From an uncultured Eubacteriales bacterium (GTDB lineage Bacteria; Bacillota; Clostridia; Oscillospirales; Acutalibacteraceae): a DNA stretch of 11,989 bases. Numbering within the stretch: the stretch's first letter is position 1; every line of letters starts with the position of its first letter. Positions 5,801 through 11,989 of this stretch are shown one piece after another. Made by a program: the position numbers and the translations under genes. The stretch covers positions 1-11,989 of the forward strand of contig CAKSOB010000042.1 of assembly GCA_934476545.1 (NCBI GenBank). Reading direction: 5' to 3'. The notes beneath the pieces were generated by a model. It searched no databases, had not been told where the DNA came from, and worked only from the letters and a program-made list of their open reading frames with translations.

Positions 5801-7138
5801 ATGGCATTTGAAGGACTTGCGGATAAACTTGCCAATTCTTTTAAACGGTTGCGTTCAAAGGGTAAGCTCAGTGAATCCGATGTAAAGGACGCAATGCGAG
5901 AAGTTCGCTTGGCATTATTGGAGGCGGACGTAAACTATAAGGTTGCCAAAGACTTTACCAACCGTGTAACAGAGCGTGCAATCGGTTCGGACGTAATGGC
6001 AAGCCTCACCCCCGGTCAGATGGTCGTTAAGATCGTAAACGAGGAGCTGACCAATCTCATGGGCGGCGAGCAGGAGCGTGTCAAGTTTGCCGCACAGCCG
6101 CCAACCATTATTATGATGTGTGGCTTGCAGGGTGCAGGTAAAACTACCCATGCCGCAAAGCTGGCAAAGCTCTACAAAGGGCAGGGTCACCGCCCGATGT
6201 TGGTTGCCTGTGATATTTACCGTCCGGCTGCGATCAAGCAGCTGCAGGTTGTGGGTGCGCAGGCAGGTGTGCCGGTGTTTGAGCAGGGCAAGGACGATCC
6301 GGTAAAGATTTGTCAGAATGCCATTCGCTATGCGAAAGACTACGGTCATGACATCGTCATCATTGATACCGCCGGTCGGTTGCAGATTGACGAAGCGTTA
6401 ATGAACGAGTTGAAGCGTATCAACGAAAAGGTACATCCCCATGAGATTCTCTTGGTGGTTGACTCCATGACCGGTCAGGAAGCCGTCAACGTGGCAAAGA
6501 CCTTTGACGATCTGCTGTCCATCAGCGGTGTCATCCTCACCAAGCTGGACGGTGACACCAGAGGCGGTGCGGCGCTGTCCGTTCGGGCAGTTACCGGAAA
6601 GCCCATCAAGTTTGTGGGTGTGGGTGAAAAACTGGATGACTTGGAAGTATTCCATCCGGACAGAATGGCAAGCCGTATTTTGGGCATGGGCGACGTGCTG
6701 TCCCTCATTGAAGATGCCCAAAGCAAATTGGACGAAAAAGAAGCCGAGGCGGCAGCCAAGAAGATTCTGCAAAATCAGTTTGATTACAACGATCTTCTGG
6801 AGCAGTTCCGTCAGGTAAAAAAGATGGGTCCGCTGAAGTCCGTCATCTCCAAGCTGCCCGGTATGGATAAGCAGCTGAAGAATGTGGACATTGACGACCG
6901 GCAAATCGACCGCTTGGAGGCAATCATCCTGTCGATGACGGAAGAAGAGCGGCGGAAGCCTTCCATCATCAATCCGTCCAGAAAACGCCGCATTGCCGCC
7001 GGCAGCGGCATGAAGGTGGAGGATGTAAACAAGCTGATCAAGCAGTTTGAAACCACCAAGAAGATGGTTCGTTCCATCAAGCAAAAGAAGGGTACCAAGC
7101 GCAGAATGAACTTTGGTATGCCGCCGGGAATGTTCTAA
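5801..7138 (+). CDS. ffh: Signal recognition particle GTPase Ffh (SRP54)
   Basis: The 445-residue protein has normal bacterial length. Ffh binds 4.5S/6S RNA and signal sequences on ribosomes and delivers them to the FtsY receptor at the membrane. The N domain (1-~95) contains the helical bundle EVRLALLEADVNYKVAKDF. The G domain shows GLQGAGKTT (108-116), DTAGR (189-193), TKLDGDTRGG (247-256) and GVGEKLDDLEVFHPDR (273-288). The M domain (~325-445) includes the RNA-binding SRKRRIAAGSG (393-403) and ends in Met-rich NFGMPPGMF. AAAGGAGA lies about eight bases before the ATG. It follows ylxM in the same transcript; ftsY, adjacent in many Firmicutes, is not here. Confidence 0.98.
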   Translation: MAFEGLADKLANSFKRLRSKGKLSESDVKDAMREVRLALLEADVNYKVAKDFTNRVTERAIGSDVMASLTPGQMVVKIVNEELTNLMGGEQERVKFAAQPPTIIMMCGLQGAGKTTHAAKLAKLYKGQGHRPMLVACDIYRPAAIKQLQVVGAQAGVPVFEQGKDDPVKICQNAIRYAKDYGHDIVIIDTAGRLQIDEALMNELKRINEKVHPHEILLVVDSMTGQEAVNVAKTFDDLLSISGVILTKLDGDTRGGAALSVRAVTGKPIKFVGVGEKLDDLEVFHPDRMASRILGMGDVLSLIEDAQSKLDEKEAEAAAKKILQNQFDYNDLLEQFRQVKKMGPLKSVISKLPGMDKQLKNVDIDDRQIDRLEAIILSMTEEERRKPSIINPSRKRRIAAGSGMKVEDVNKLIKQFETTKKMVRSIKQKKGTKRRMNFGMPPGMF

Positions 7139-7186
7139 ACCGTTCCCAAAACACAATCGAATTCACCCAATGAGGATGTTCCCTTT

Positions 7187-7216
7187 TTGGTTGGAAATAA
7201 ATCAATATTCTATATT
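7187..7216 (+). promoter_or_regulatory. Possible weak promoter ahead of rpsP
   Basis: TTGGTT (7187-7192) and TATATT (7211-7216) are 18 bp apart in the 103-base gap between ffh and rpsP. The match is modest, so rpsP may instead be read from the ylxM promoter. No terminator separates ffh from rpsP. Confidence 0.3.
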
Positions 7217-7241
7217 TTAAGAAAATTTGGAGGAATTTATC

Positions 7242-7484
7242 ATGGCAGTAAAAATCAGACTTCGCAGAATGGGCGCAAAGAAGGCTCCTTTTTATCGTAT
7301 CGTTGTAGCAGATTCCCGCTCCCCAAGAGATGGCCGTTTCATCGAGGAGATCGGTTACTACAACCCACTGACCAACCCTGCTGAAGTAAAGGTTGACGCA
7401 GACAAGGCTAAGGATTGGATCGCTAAGGGCGCACAGCCAACCGATACTGTAAAGGCTCTGCTGAAGAAGAACAACGTTCTCTAA
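7242..7484 (+). CDS. rpsP: 30S ribosomal protein bS16
   Basis: The 80-residue protein matches the family from end to end: MAVKIRLRRMGAKKAPFYRIVVADSR at the start and the signature SPRDGRFIEEIGYYNPL (residues 27-43). bS16 binds 16S rRNA early in 30S assembly. ATG 7242 is chosen because GGAGG (7229-7233) is eight bases upstream; an in-frame TTG at 7227 overlaps that site. Codon use is biased as in gap and ptsH. It lies 11 bases ahead of khpA, and the pair is a conserved Firmicutes unit. Confidence 0.98.
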   Translation: MAVKIRLRRMGAKKAPFYRIVVADSRSPRDGRFIEEIGYYNPLTNPAEVKVDADKAKDWIAKGAQPTDTVKALLKKNNVL

Positions 7485-7495
7485 GAGGTTCTCTC

Positions 7496-7729
7496 ATGAA
7501 AGAACTGCTGTATACAATCACGAGAGGTTTGGTAGAATATCCGGACGACATCGTGATTACAGTGGATGAGCCGAATATTGATGGTGTGACGATTTACCAT
7601 CTGCACGTTGCCGAGTCCGACATGGGTCGTGTGATCGGCAGACAGGGACGAATTGCAAAAGCCATTCGCACCGTGATGCGGGCAGCATCCACACGCACCG
7701 GGGAAAAGGTTGCGGTTGAGATTGATTAA
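7496..7729 (+). CDS. khpA: KhpA, KH-domain RNA-binding protein (YlqC)
   Basis: The protein has 77 residues and a single KH domain with the nucleic-acid-binding GxxG loop, here GRQG (48-51) in MGRVIGRQGRIAKAIRTVMRAA. KhpA forms a dimer with KhpB/EloR in other Gram-positive bacteria and is linked to cell-size and cell-division control through RNA binding. The Shine-Dalgarno (AAGAGG, 7483-7488) overlaps the rpsP stop codon, which suggests translational coupling. Position between rpsP and rimM is typical. An intrinsic terminator follows 39 bases after its stop, before rimM. Confidence 0.96.
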   Translation: MKELLYTITRGLVEYPDDIVITVDEPNIDGVTIYHLHVAESDMGRVIGRQGRIAKAIRTVMRAASTRTGEKVAVEID

Positions 7730-7768
7730 CCGCACCGCCCTGTACTTTTAATCATATGAACCAACAAG

Positions 7769-7803
7769 AAGGCTGTACGATCCCATTCGATACAGCCTTT
7801 TTT
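7769..7803 (+). terminator. Intrinsic terminator between khpA and rimM
   Basis: AAGGCTGTA (7769-7777) pairs exactly with TACAGCCTT (7791-7799), with a 13-base loop in which CGA and TCG could also pair. Six T residues follow (7798-7803). It splits the usual rpsP-khpA-rimM-trmD operon. The rimM Shine-Dalgarno starts only seven bases after the T-tract, and no promoter fits between them. Confidence 0.85.
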
Positions 7804-7809
7804 GGCAGG

Positions 7810-7816
7810 AAAGGAG
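7810..7816 (+). promoter_or_regulatory. Shine-Dalgarno site that fixes the GTG start of rimM
   Basis: AAAGGAG ends nine bases before GTG 7826. An in-frame TTG at 7802 lies upstream of this site, inside the terminator T-tract, and is rejected. TTG 7829, directly after the GTG, would be 12 bases away. Confidence 0.7.
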
Positions 7817-7825
7817 CCGATTATC

Positions 7826-8347
7826 GTGTTGCAGCAATATTTGGAAGGCGGAAAAATTGTAGGAACCCACGGCGTGCGGGGAGAGCTGCGGGTGGAGCCT
7901 TGGTGTGATTCTCCCGCTTTTTTGAAGCAGTTTAAAACATTCTACTGGAAGCAGGACGGCGCATTTGTTCCCGTGGCGGTAAAGGCATCTCGTGTGCATA
8001 AAAATCTGCTGCTCCTCACACTGGACGGCGTTACCTCCATTGAGCAGGGAGATTTGCTCCGTGGTCGGATGCTGTACATTGACCGCAAGGATGCCAAGCT
8101 GCCCAAGGGACGGTACTTCATTGCCGATTTGATTGGCATAGAGGTGTTCGATGTCGATACCGAGCAGCGATACGGCAAAGTGACCGAGGTGTTTAAAACC
8201 GGTGCCAATGATGTGTATGAGGTGACCGACGACAACGGCAAAACTTATCTGCTGCCGGTAGTGCCGCATATTGTGTTGGATACCGATATTGCGCAGCGCA
8301 AAATGACGGTTCGACCAATCAAGGGGATTTTTGACGATGCGGATTGA
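7826..8347 (+). CDS. rimM: Ribosome maturation factor RimM
   Basis: The 173-residue protein has the usual length. RimM binds the 30S subunit, near S19, and assists maturation of the 16S rRNA 3' domain. The N-terminal RimM domain starts with GKIVGTHGVRGELRVEPWCD (residues 9-28), the family hallmark. The C-terminal PRC-barrel domain covers about residues 93-170, with GRYFIADLIGIEVFD, TGANDVYEV and LLPVVPHIVLDTDI. GTG 7826 is supported by its Shine-Dalgarno. The gene overlaps trmD by 11 bases, a sign of translational coupling. Because a terminator sits directly upstream, its transcription probably depends on readthrough from rpsP-khpA (inference). Confidence 0.97.
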   Translation: MLQQYLEGGKIVGTHGVRGELRVEPWCDSPAFLKQFKTFYWKQDGAFVPVAVKASRVHKNLLLLTLDGVTSIEQGDLLRGRMLYIDRKDAKLPKGRYFIADLIGIEVFDVDTEQRYGKVTEVFKTGANDVYEVTDDNGKTYLLPVVPHIVLDTDIAQRKMTVRPIKGIFDDAD

Positions 8348-9155
8348 TTTTTTAACCCTGTTTCCGGAAATGTGTGAAGCGGTCATGAGCGAGAGCATTA
8401 TCGGGCGTGCCAGAAAAAAAGGTGCGGTGGAGGTGCATTGCCACCAGATTCGGGACTTTGCCTTTGATAAGCACAACCGGGTGGATGACTGTCCTTTTGG
8501 CGGTGGCATGGGAATGCTGATGATGGCGGAGCCGATTGCCTTGTGTATTGAGGACTTGATTGCACAGCTTGGCAAAAAGCCGCATATCATTTATATGTCC
8601 CCTTGCGGCAGTGTGCTGACCCAGCAAAAAGCCATCGAGCTGTCGGAACTGGACAACATTGCGATCCTCTGCGGGCATTACGAGGGCGTGGATGAGCGGG
8701 TACTGGATACCTTTGTAGATGAGTACGTTTCCATCGGGGACTATGTGCTCACCGGAGGAGAGCTGCCCGGTCTGGTGATGGCAGATGCCGTGTGCAGAAT
8801 GTTGCCCGGTGTACTGTCCGACAACGCTTGCTTTGAGGAGGAGAGCCACTTCAATGGATTGTTGGAGCATCCCCACTATACCCGCCCTGCCAACTGGAGA
8901 GGGCAGGAGGTGCCGGAGGTGTTGCTGTCCGGTCACCATGCCAACATTGAGCAGTGGCGCAGAGAGGAGTCCCTGCGGCGCACAGCAACCTATCGTCCCG
9001 ATATGTTGGCGACGGCGCCGCTGACCAAAAAAGATCAGGCATTTTTAGAGCAGCTTGCACAAGAATCTGCCCTTCGTGAAACTGCACAAGAGATTTCGGA
9101 ACCGTTCGGTGAGATATCGGACAAAATTGAGGCGGATGAGGAAAAAACGGAATAA
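8337..9155 (+). CDS. trmD: tRNA (guanine37-N1)-methyltransferase TrmD
   Basis: The 272-residue enzyme methylates G37 of tRNAs with S-adenosylmethionine, which prevents +1 frameshifting. It is a SPOUT-family protein with a trefoil knot. Motifs seen are MRIDFLTLFPEM (1-12), DCPFGGGMGMLM (51-62), ILCGHYEGVDERV (110-122) and SIGDYVLTGGELP (132-144), the knot and SAM-binding region. EHPHYTRPANWRG follows at 177-189. A C-terminal tail of about 30 residues beyond HANIEQWRREESLRRT...RPDML is acidic (ends in EADEEKTE) and makes it somewhat longer than E. coli TrmD (255). ATG 8337 gives the canonical N terminus. The 11-base overlap with rimM supports coupling. In many bacteria rplS follows; here it does not. 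Confidence 0.98.
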   Translation: MRIDFLTLFPEMCEAVMSESIIGRARKKGAVEVHCHQIRDFAFDKHNRVDDCPFGGGMGMLMMAEPIALCIEDLIAQLGKKPHIIYMSPCGSVLTQQKAIELSELDNIAILCGHYEGVDERVLDTFVDEYVSIGDYVLTGGELPGLVMADAVCRMLPGVLSDNACFEEESHFNGLLEHPHYTRPANWRGQEVPEVLLSGHHANIEQWRREESLRRTATYRPDMLATAPLTKKDQAFLEQLAQESALRETAQEISEPFGEISDKIEADEEKTE

Positions 9156-9165
9156 ATCCTTGCAA

Positions 9166-9195
9166 AACGGCCCATTCTAAGGGAGAATTGCCGTT
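9166..9195 (+). other. Hairpin after trmD without T-tract
   Basis: AACGGC (9166-9171) pairs with GCCGTT (9190-9195). ATTCT (9174-9178) pairs with AGAAT (9184-9188) around an AAGGG loop, separated by a small CC/T internal loop. The stem starts ten bases after the trmD stop. No T-tract follows (GGCAACC), so it could be a Rho-dependent or mRNA-end structure rather than a normal terminator. Confidence 0.55.
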
Positions 9196-9196
9196 G

Positions 9197-9253
9197 GCAA
9201 CCTGGCTAAAAGTTTTCAACAATTATAGAAAGTTGCACAAACAGCCAGTTTGC
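9197..9253 (+). other. Second, long-loop inverted repeat after trmD
   Basis: GCAAcCTGGCT (9197-9207) pairs with AGCCAGtTTGC (9243-9253) with one mismatch. The 35-base loop holds a small CAAC/GTTG stem (9217-9220 with 9232-9235). It starts two bases after the preceding hairpin, so the two could stack. The 3' flank is A-rich, not T-rich. No coding potential is seen here; its function is unknown. Confidence 0.45.
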
Positions 9254-9298
9254 AAAAAAGTCATAATAGGTCAACAGTCCAAACTTTTTGCGGATTAG

Positions 9299-9326
9299 TT
9301 GACTTTATGGCAAATTGCGGTATAAT
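9299..9326 (+). promoter_or_regulatory. Sigma-A-type promoter of ptsH
   Basis: TTGACT (9299-9304) and a perfect TATAAT (9321-9326) are 16 bp apart, giving a start near 9333 and a leader of about 93 bases. The -35 box overlaps the right arm of a GTCAAC/GTTGAC dyad (9270-9275 and 9298-9303). The leader holds a small AGCGG-TTC-CCGCT hairpin but no recognised riboswitch. Confidence 0.8.
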
Positions 9327-9425
9327 GAATAACGATTCAAAATGAAATGGTTCCACAGGGGTGGATAAAATCAGGGGAGCGGTTCCCGCTTGAAAACTTA
9401 TGTTGAAATTAGGAGTGAATGAATT

Positions 9426-9689
9426 ATGTTCTCTAAAGAGGTAACAGTACAAAATCAGGTTGGTCTGCACGCACGTCCGGCAACCTTCTTCATTCAAAAA
9501 GCAAACGAGTTCAAGTCCTCTATCTGGATTGAGAAGGACGAAAGACGCGTAAATGCAAAGAGCCTGTTGGGTGTTCTGTCCCTGGGTATTGTAGGCGGAA
9601 CTACCATTAAAGTAATTGCAGACGGCGCTGATGAAGAAGCCGCTGTGGACGGTCTGGTAAAGCTGATTGATTCCGGCTTCCAGATGTAA
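9426..9689 (+). CDS. ptsH: Phosphocarrier protein HPr
   Basis: The 87-residue protein is full length. HPr passes phosphate from enzyme I to sugar-specific EIIA proteins in the phosphotransferase system. His15 lies in VGLHARPATFF (12-22) and is the PEP-dependent phosphorylation site. Ser46 lies in VNAKSLLGVLSLGI (42-55) and is the HPr kinase site used for CcpA-mediated catabolite control in Firmicutes. Having both residues makes it HPr rather than Crh, which lacks His15. AGGAGTG is about eight bases before the ATG. The gene is not followed by ptsI as in many bacteria; it has its own promoter and terminator and precedes uvrC. Codon use suggests high expression. Confidence 0.97.
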   Translation: MFSKEVTVQNQVGLHARPATFFIQKANEFKSSIWIEKDERRVNAKSLLGVLSLGIVGGTTIKVIADGADEEAAVDGLVKLIDSGFQM

Positions 9690-9696
9690 TTTTTGC

Positions 9697-9730
9697 AAAA
9701 GCATCGCATGGGCGGTGCTTTTTCTTTTTT
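9697..9730 (+). terminator. Intrinsic terminator between ptsH and uvrC
   Basis: Eleven pairs (9697-9707 with 9712-9722, one G-U) close an ATGG loop. TTTTTCTTTTTT follows (9719-9730). It begins eight bases after the ptsH stop. The uvrC Shine-Dalgarno starts only four bases after the T-tract, so no promoter fits between them. Confidence 0.93.
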
Positions 9731-9749
9731 GCGAAAGGAGGGAATTTCT

Positions 9750-11618
9750 ATGGAACAACGAAGTGAAAAAATTGTTGCTTTGCGGAAGCAGTCCATGCAG
9801 CTTCCGTTACAGCCCGGCGTGTATTTAATGCACGACAAAACCGGTACGGTCATTTATGTGGGTAAGGCAAAGGCGTTGAAAAATCGTGTAAGCCAGTATT
9901 TCGGCTCGGATAAAAACCACAACGCCAAGGTGATTAAAATGGTCAGTCAGGTGGACTGGTTTGAAACCATCGTCACCGACAGCGAGTTTGAAGCCCTGGT
10001 GCTGGAATGTAGCCTGATCAAACAGTACAGCCCCAAGTATAATATTTTGCTGAAGGACGACAAAGGCTATCATTATATCAAGATTACCAAAGAGCCGTAC
10101 CCTCGGATTTTGGCGGCAAAAAGCAGCGATGTGCAGAATGACGGCGCAGAGTATATCGGTCCGTTCCTCAGTGCATGGGCGGTGAATCAGGCGGTGGATC
10201 AGGTGACAAAGATTTTCCAGATTCCCACCTGCACACGGAAATTCCCTCAGGATATTGGCAAGAGCCGTCCTTGTCTAAACTTCTATATTCAACAATGCTG
10301 TGCGCCTTGTCGGGGACGGATTTCCCAAGGAGCTTATCGAAAGCGCATTGAAGAAGCCGTGGACTTTCTAAAGGGCGGCAGCGCAGCAACCGTAAAAATC
10401 TTGACCGAGAAAATGGAAGCCGCCGCCGAGAATTTGGAGTTTGAACAGGCAGCGGCGCTGCGGGATCGGATTCAAGCCATTCAGCGGGTGACGGAAAAAC
10501 AAAAAGTGGTGTCGGCAAAAATTGCACATCAGGATGTGATTGCCTTGGCGCAGGGCAAAGGGCGCAATGCCGACGGCTGCATCGAGGTGTTCCGCTTTCA
10601 GGAAGGGCGGCTCTATGACCGAGAGCAGTTTTTACTGCCGGAAACCGGAGATCCTGCCCAAGCCAGAGGGGAGTTTTTGCAGCAGTATTACTCCCTGAAT
10701 CGAGAGATTCCCCCTCGCATTTCCATTGATGAAGAACCTGCCGACCGAGAACTGTTGGAGGATTGGCTCACAGAAAAAAGCGGGCGAAAGGTTTCTATTG
10801 TGGTACCCCAGCGAGGCGAGCAGAGCAAGCTGGTCGAAATGTGCCGCAACAACGCTGCCGAATATTTGGCGCAGTCCTCCGGACGGACAGGGCGGGAAGC
10901 CTCGGCGCTGGATGAATTATCCAAGCTGTTGGGACTGGACAAGCCGCCTATGCGGATTGAATCCTACGACATTTCCAACTTAGCCGGCGGCGAAAACGTG
11001 GCAGGCATGGTGGTGTTTGAGAATGGTCGCCCAAAGAAGTCCGATTACCGAAAATTTAAGATTAAAACCATTGTAGGGCAGGATGACTACGGCTCTATGG
11101 CAGAGGTGCTGACCCGTCGCTTCAACGAATATCGAGAGTGTCAAGCCAAGGGAGAAACCACCGGTTTCGGTGCGCTGCCCGACTTGATTTTACTGGACGG
11201 CGGCAAGGGTCATGTGAACGCCATTCGCCCTGTGTTGAAACAGTTTGGCTTGACAGTTCCTCTGTTCGGTATGGTAAAGGACGACAAGCACCGCACCCGT
11301 GCCATCACCGGTGACGGGGGAGAAATCGCAATTTTGTCCCATCGGAGAGCCTTTACCTTGGTGTCCGACATTCAGGAGGAGGTACACCGGTTTGCCATCG
11401 GGTATCATCGGCAGCAGCGGCGGAAAAAGGTGCTGTCTTCGGAACTGATGGAGATTGACGGCATCGGCGCTGCCCGTGCCACCGCCTTATTCCAAAAGTT
11501 CAAGACGGTCGAAGCTATTTCCAAGGCAACGGAGGAAGAATTGGCAGAGGTTCCTTCCATGACAAAAGCTGCCGCTCACAGTGTATATTCTTATTTTCAC
11601 GGGGAAACTGAGGAATAG
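9750..11618 (+). CDS. uvrC: Excinuclease ABC subunit C (UvrC)
   Basis: The 622-residue protein is full length. UvrC makes both incisions around DNA lesions marked by UvrA and UvrB in nucleotide excision repair. The N-terminal GIY-YIG nuclease (about 20-98) shows QPGVYLMHD, VIYVGKAKALKNRVSQYF and the Glu-rich SEFEALVLE. A cysteine set C161, C175, C183, C187 matches the spacing of the [4Fe-4S] ligands described for E. coli UvrC. A UVR (UvrB-binding) motif lies at 219-244. The RNase H-like nuclease contains ESYDISN (D407), the D445-D446 pair, LLDGGKGH (D483) and VHRFAI (H546). Two helix-hairpin-helix motifs (about 566-616) end the protein. AAAGGAGG (9734-9741), eight bases before ATG 9750, sets the start; an upstream in-frame TTG at 9693 lies ahead of the ptsH terminator hairpin. 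Confidence 0.98.
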   Translation: MEQRSEKIVALRKQSMQLPLQPGVYLMHDKTGTVIYVGKAKALKNRVSQYFGSDKNHNAKVIKMVSQVDWFETIVTDSEFEALVLECSLIKQYSPKYNILLKDDKGYHYIKITKEPYPRILAAKSSDVQNDGAEYIGPFLSAWAVNQAVDQVTKIFQIPTCTRKFPQDIGKSRPCLNFYIQQCCAPCRGRISQGAYRKRIEEAVDFLKGGSAATVKILTEKMEAAAENLEFEQAAALRDRIQAIQRVTEKQKVVSAKIAHQDVIALAQGKGRNADGCIEVFRFQEGRLYDREQFLLPETGDPAQARGEFLQQYYSLNREIPPRISIDEEPADRELLEDWLTEKSGRKVSIVVPQRGEQSKLVEMCRNNAAEYLAQSSGRTGREASALDELSKLLGLDKPPMRIESYDISNLAGGENVAGMVVFENGRPKKSDYRKFKIKTIVGQDDYGSMAEVLTRRFNEYRECQAKGETTGFGALPDLILLDGGKGHVNAIRPVLKQFGLTVPLFGMVKDDKHRTRAITGDGGEIAILSHRRAFTLVSDIQEEVHRFAIGYHRQQRRKKVLSSELMEIDGIGAARATALFQKFKTVEAISKATEEELAEVPSMTKAAAHSVYSYFHGETEE

Positions 11619-11703
11619 ACTTGTGTTTTTCACGAGAAAATAGTTAAAATTTGAAAGAATTATTAAAAAACAATTACAAATTATTCTCAGTTCGGGACAA
11701 GAA

Positions 11704-11732
11704 TTGACAGGGATTGCGGATAATGCGATAAT
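11704..11732 (+). promoter_or_regulatory. Sigma-A-type promoter of rsmD
   Basis: A perfect TTGACA (11704-11709) and GATAAT (11727-11732) are 17 bp apart, giving a start near 11739 and a leader of about 38 bases. The rest of the 158-base gap after uvrC is AT-rich. It holds only a six-pair CTTGTG/CACGAG hairpin (11620-11636) without a T-tract, so no clear uvrC terminator was seen. Confidence 0.78.
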
Positions 11733-11776
11733 ATTTGAATAAGGGCGTACCCCAACGAAGAAACAGGAGGCAGACT

Positions 11777-11989
11777 ATGCGGATCATCACAGGACAAGCC
11801 AGAGGCAAACGACTTATCACGCTAGAAGGACGGGACGTGCGCCCCACCGGAGAGCGGGTCAAGGAATCGTTGTTTAATATTCTGCAATTTTCGCTGGAGG
11901 GACGGCGGTTTCTCGATTTGTTTGCCGGCAGCGGTCAGGTGGGACTGGAGGCGGTGAGCCGTGGCGCCAGACAGGCAGTGCTGGTGGAC
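11777..11989 (+). CDS. rsmD: 16S rRNA (guanine966-N2)-methyltransferase RsmD, 5' part
   Basis: Only the first 71 codons are in the window and the frame runs off the edge. The N terminus MRIITGQARGKRL and the stretch RPTGERVKESLFNIL (27-41) are typical of RsmD. SAM-binding motif I appears as FLDLFAGSGQVGLEAVSRGA (46-65). RsmD methylates G966 of 16S rRNA in the 30S subunit. The catalytic NPPY-type motif would lie beyond the window. AGGAGG (11765-11770) is six bases before the ATG. In many Firmicutes coaD follows; that cannot be checked here. Confidence 0.95.
   Translation, partial: MRIITGQARGKRLITLEGRDVRPTGERVKESLFNILQFSLEGRRFLDLFAGSGQVGLEAVSRGARQAVLVD

Noticed and set aside
6398..7156. 252-codon minus-strand open frame over ffh
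   Set aside because: Antisense shadow of the ffh G and M domains, without motifs.
7748..8590. 280-codon minus-strand open frame over rimM/trmD
   Set aside because: It lies antisense to two well-identified genes and across a terminator, and has no domain signature.
9333..9425. ptsH leader as a riboswitch
   Set aside because: About 93 bases with only a five-pair hairpin and no recognisable conserved riboswitch core or terminator.
11648..11682. AATTTG/CAAATT inverted repeat after uvrC as a terminator
   Set aside because: Only six AT-rich pairs, a long loop and no T-tract; it is expected by chance in such AT-rich DNA.

Overview
The window is a chromosomal stretch of a low-to-mid G+C, spore-forming Gram-positive bacterium, most likely in Clostridia. 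I infer this from a SpoIID-type sporulation protein, the Firmicutes order ylxM-ffh-rpsP-khpA-rimM-trmD, an HPr with both His15 and Ser46, strong Shine-Dalgarno sites with some TTG/GTG starts, and near-consensus sigma-A promoters with 17-bp spacers. Exact genus cannot be fixed from sequence alone; the family Oscillospiraceae/Ruminococcaceae is a reasonable guess. I see no mobile element, CRISPR array, tRNA or rRNA. This is mostly core housekeeping DNA and I found no convincing new multi-gene system.

Layout, left to right. (1) 2-697: 3' end of a repeat-bearing surface or secreted protein (Asp-rich DDNTGK linker, Fn3-like domain, Big2-like domain), ended by a bidirectional terminator. (2) 778-1857, minus strand: a SpoIID/LytB-type peptidoglycan hydrolase. 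(3) 2075-3358: an unrecognised eight-helix membrane protein with an acidic, then amphipathic/polybasic, C-terminal tail and its own promoter. (4) 3499-4512: gap (glycolytic GAPDH), with its own promoter and a strong terminator. (5) 4655-5269: an unrecognised 204-residue soluble protein, a complete promoter-gene-terminator unit. (6) 5323-9155: a protein targeting and translation cluster: ylxM and ffh (signal recognition particle), rpsP (ribosomal protein bS16), khpA (RNA-binding protein), rimM (30S maturation) and trmD (tRNA m1G37 methylation). (7) 9156-9425: a 270-base gap with two adjacent hairpins and the ptsH promoter. (8) 9426-9689: ptsH (HPr). (9) 9750-11618: uvrC (nucleotide excision repair). 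(10) 11777-window end: 5' part of rsmD (16S rRNA m2G966 methyltransferase).

The genes work in a few groups: targeting and ribosome biogenesis (ylxM to trmD, rsmD), central carbon metabolism and its control (gap, ptsH), DNA repair (uvrC) and cell envelope or sporulation (surface protein, spoIID, membrane protein). The most notable non-coding pattern is that two genes expected to be weakly expressed (rimM, uvrC) each start directly behind an intrinsic terminator of a highly expressed small gene (khpA, ptsH), with no room for a separate promoter between terminator and Shine-Dalgarno. That suggests readthrough-limited expression. Other non-coding signals are a perfect dyad at the expected transcription start of ylxM-ffh, repeats around the gap promoter, and a dyad across the ptsH -35 box.
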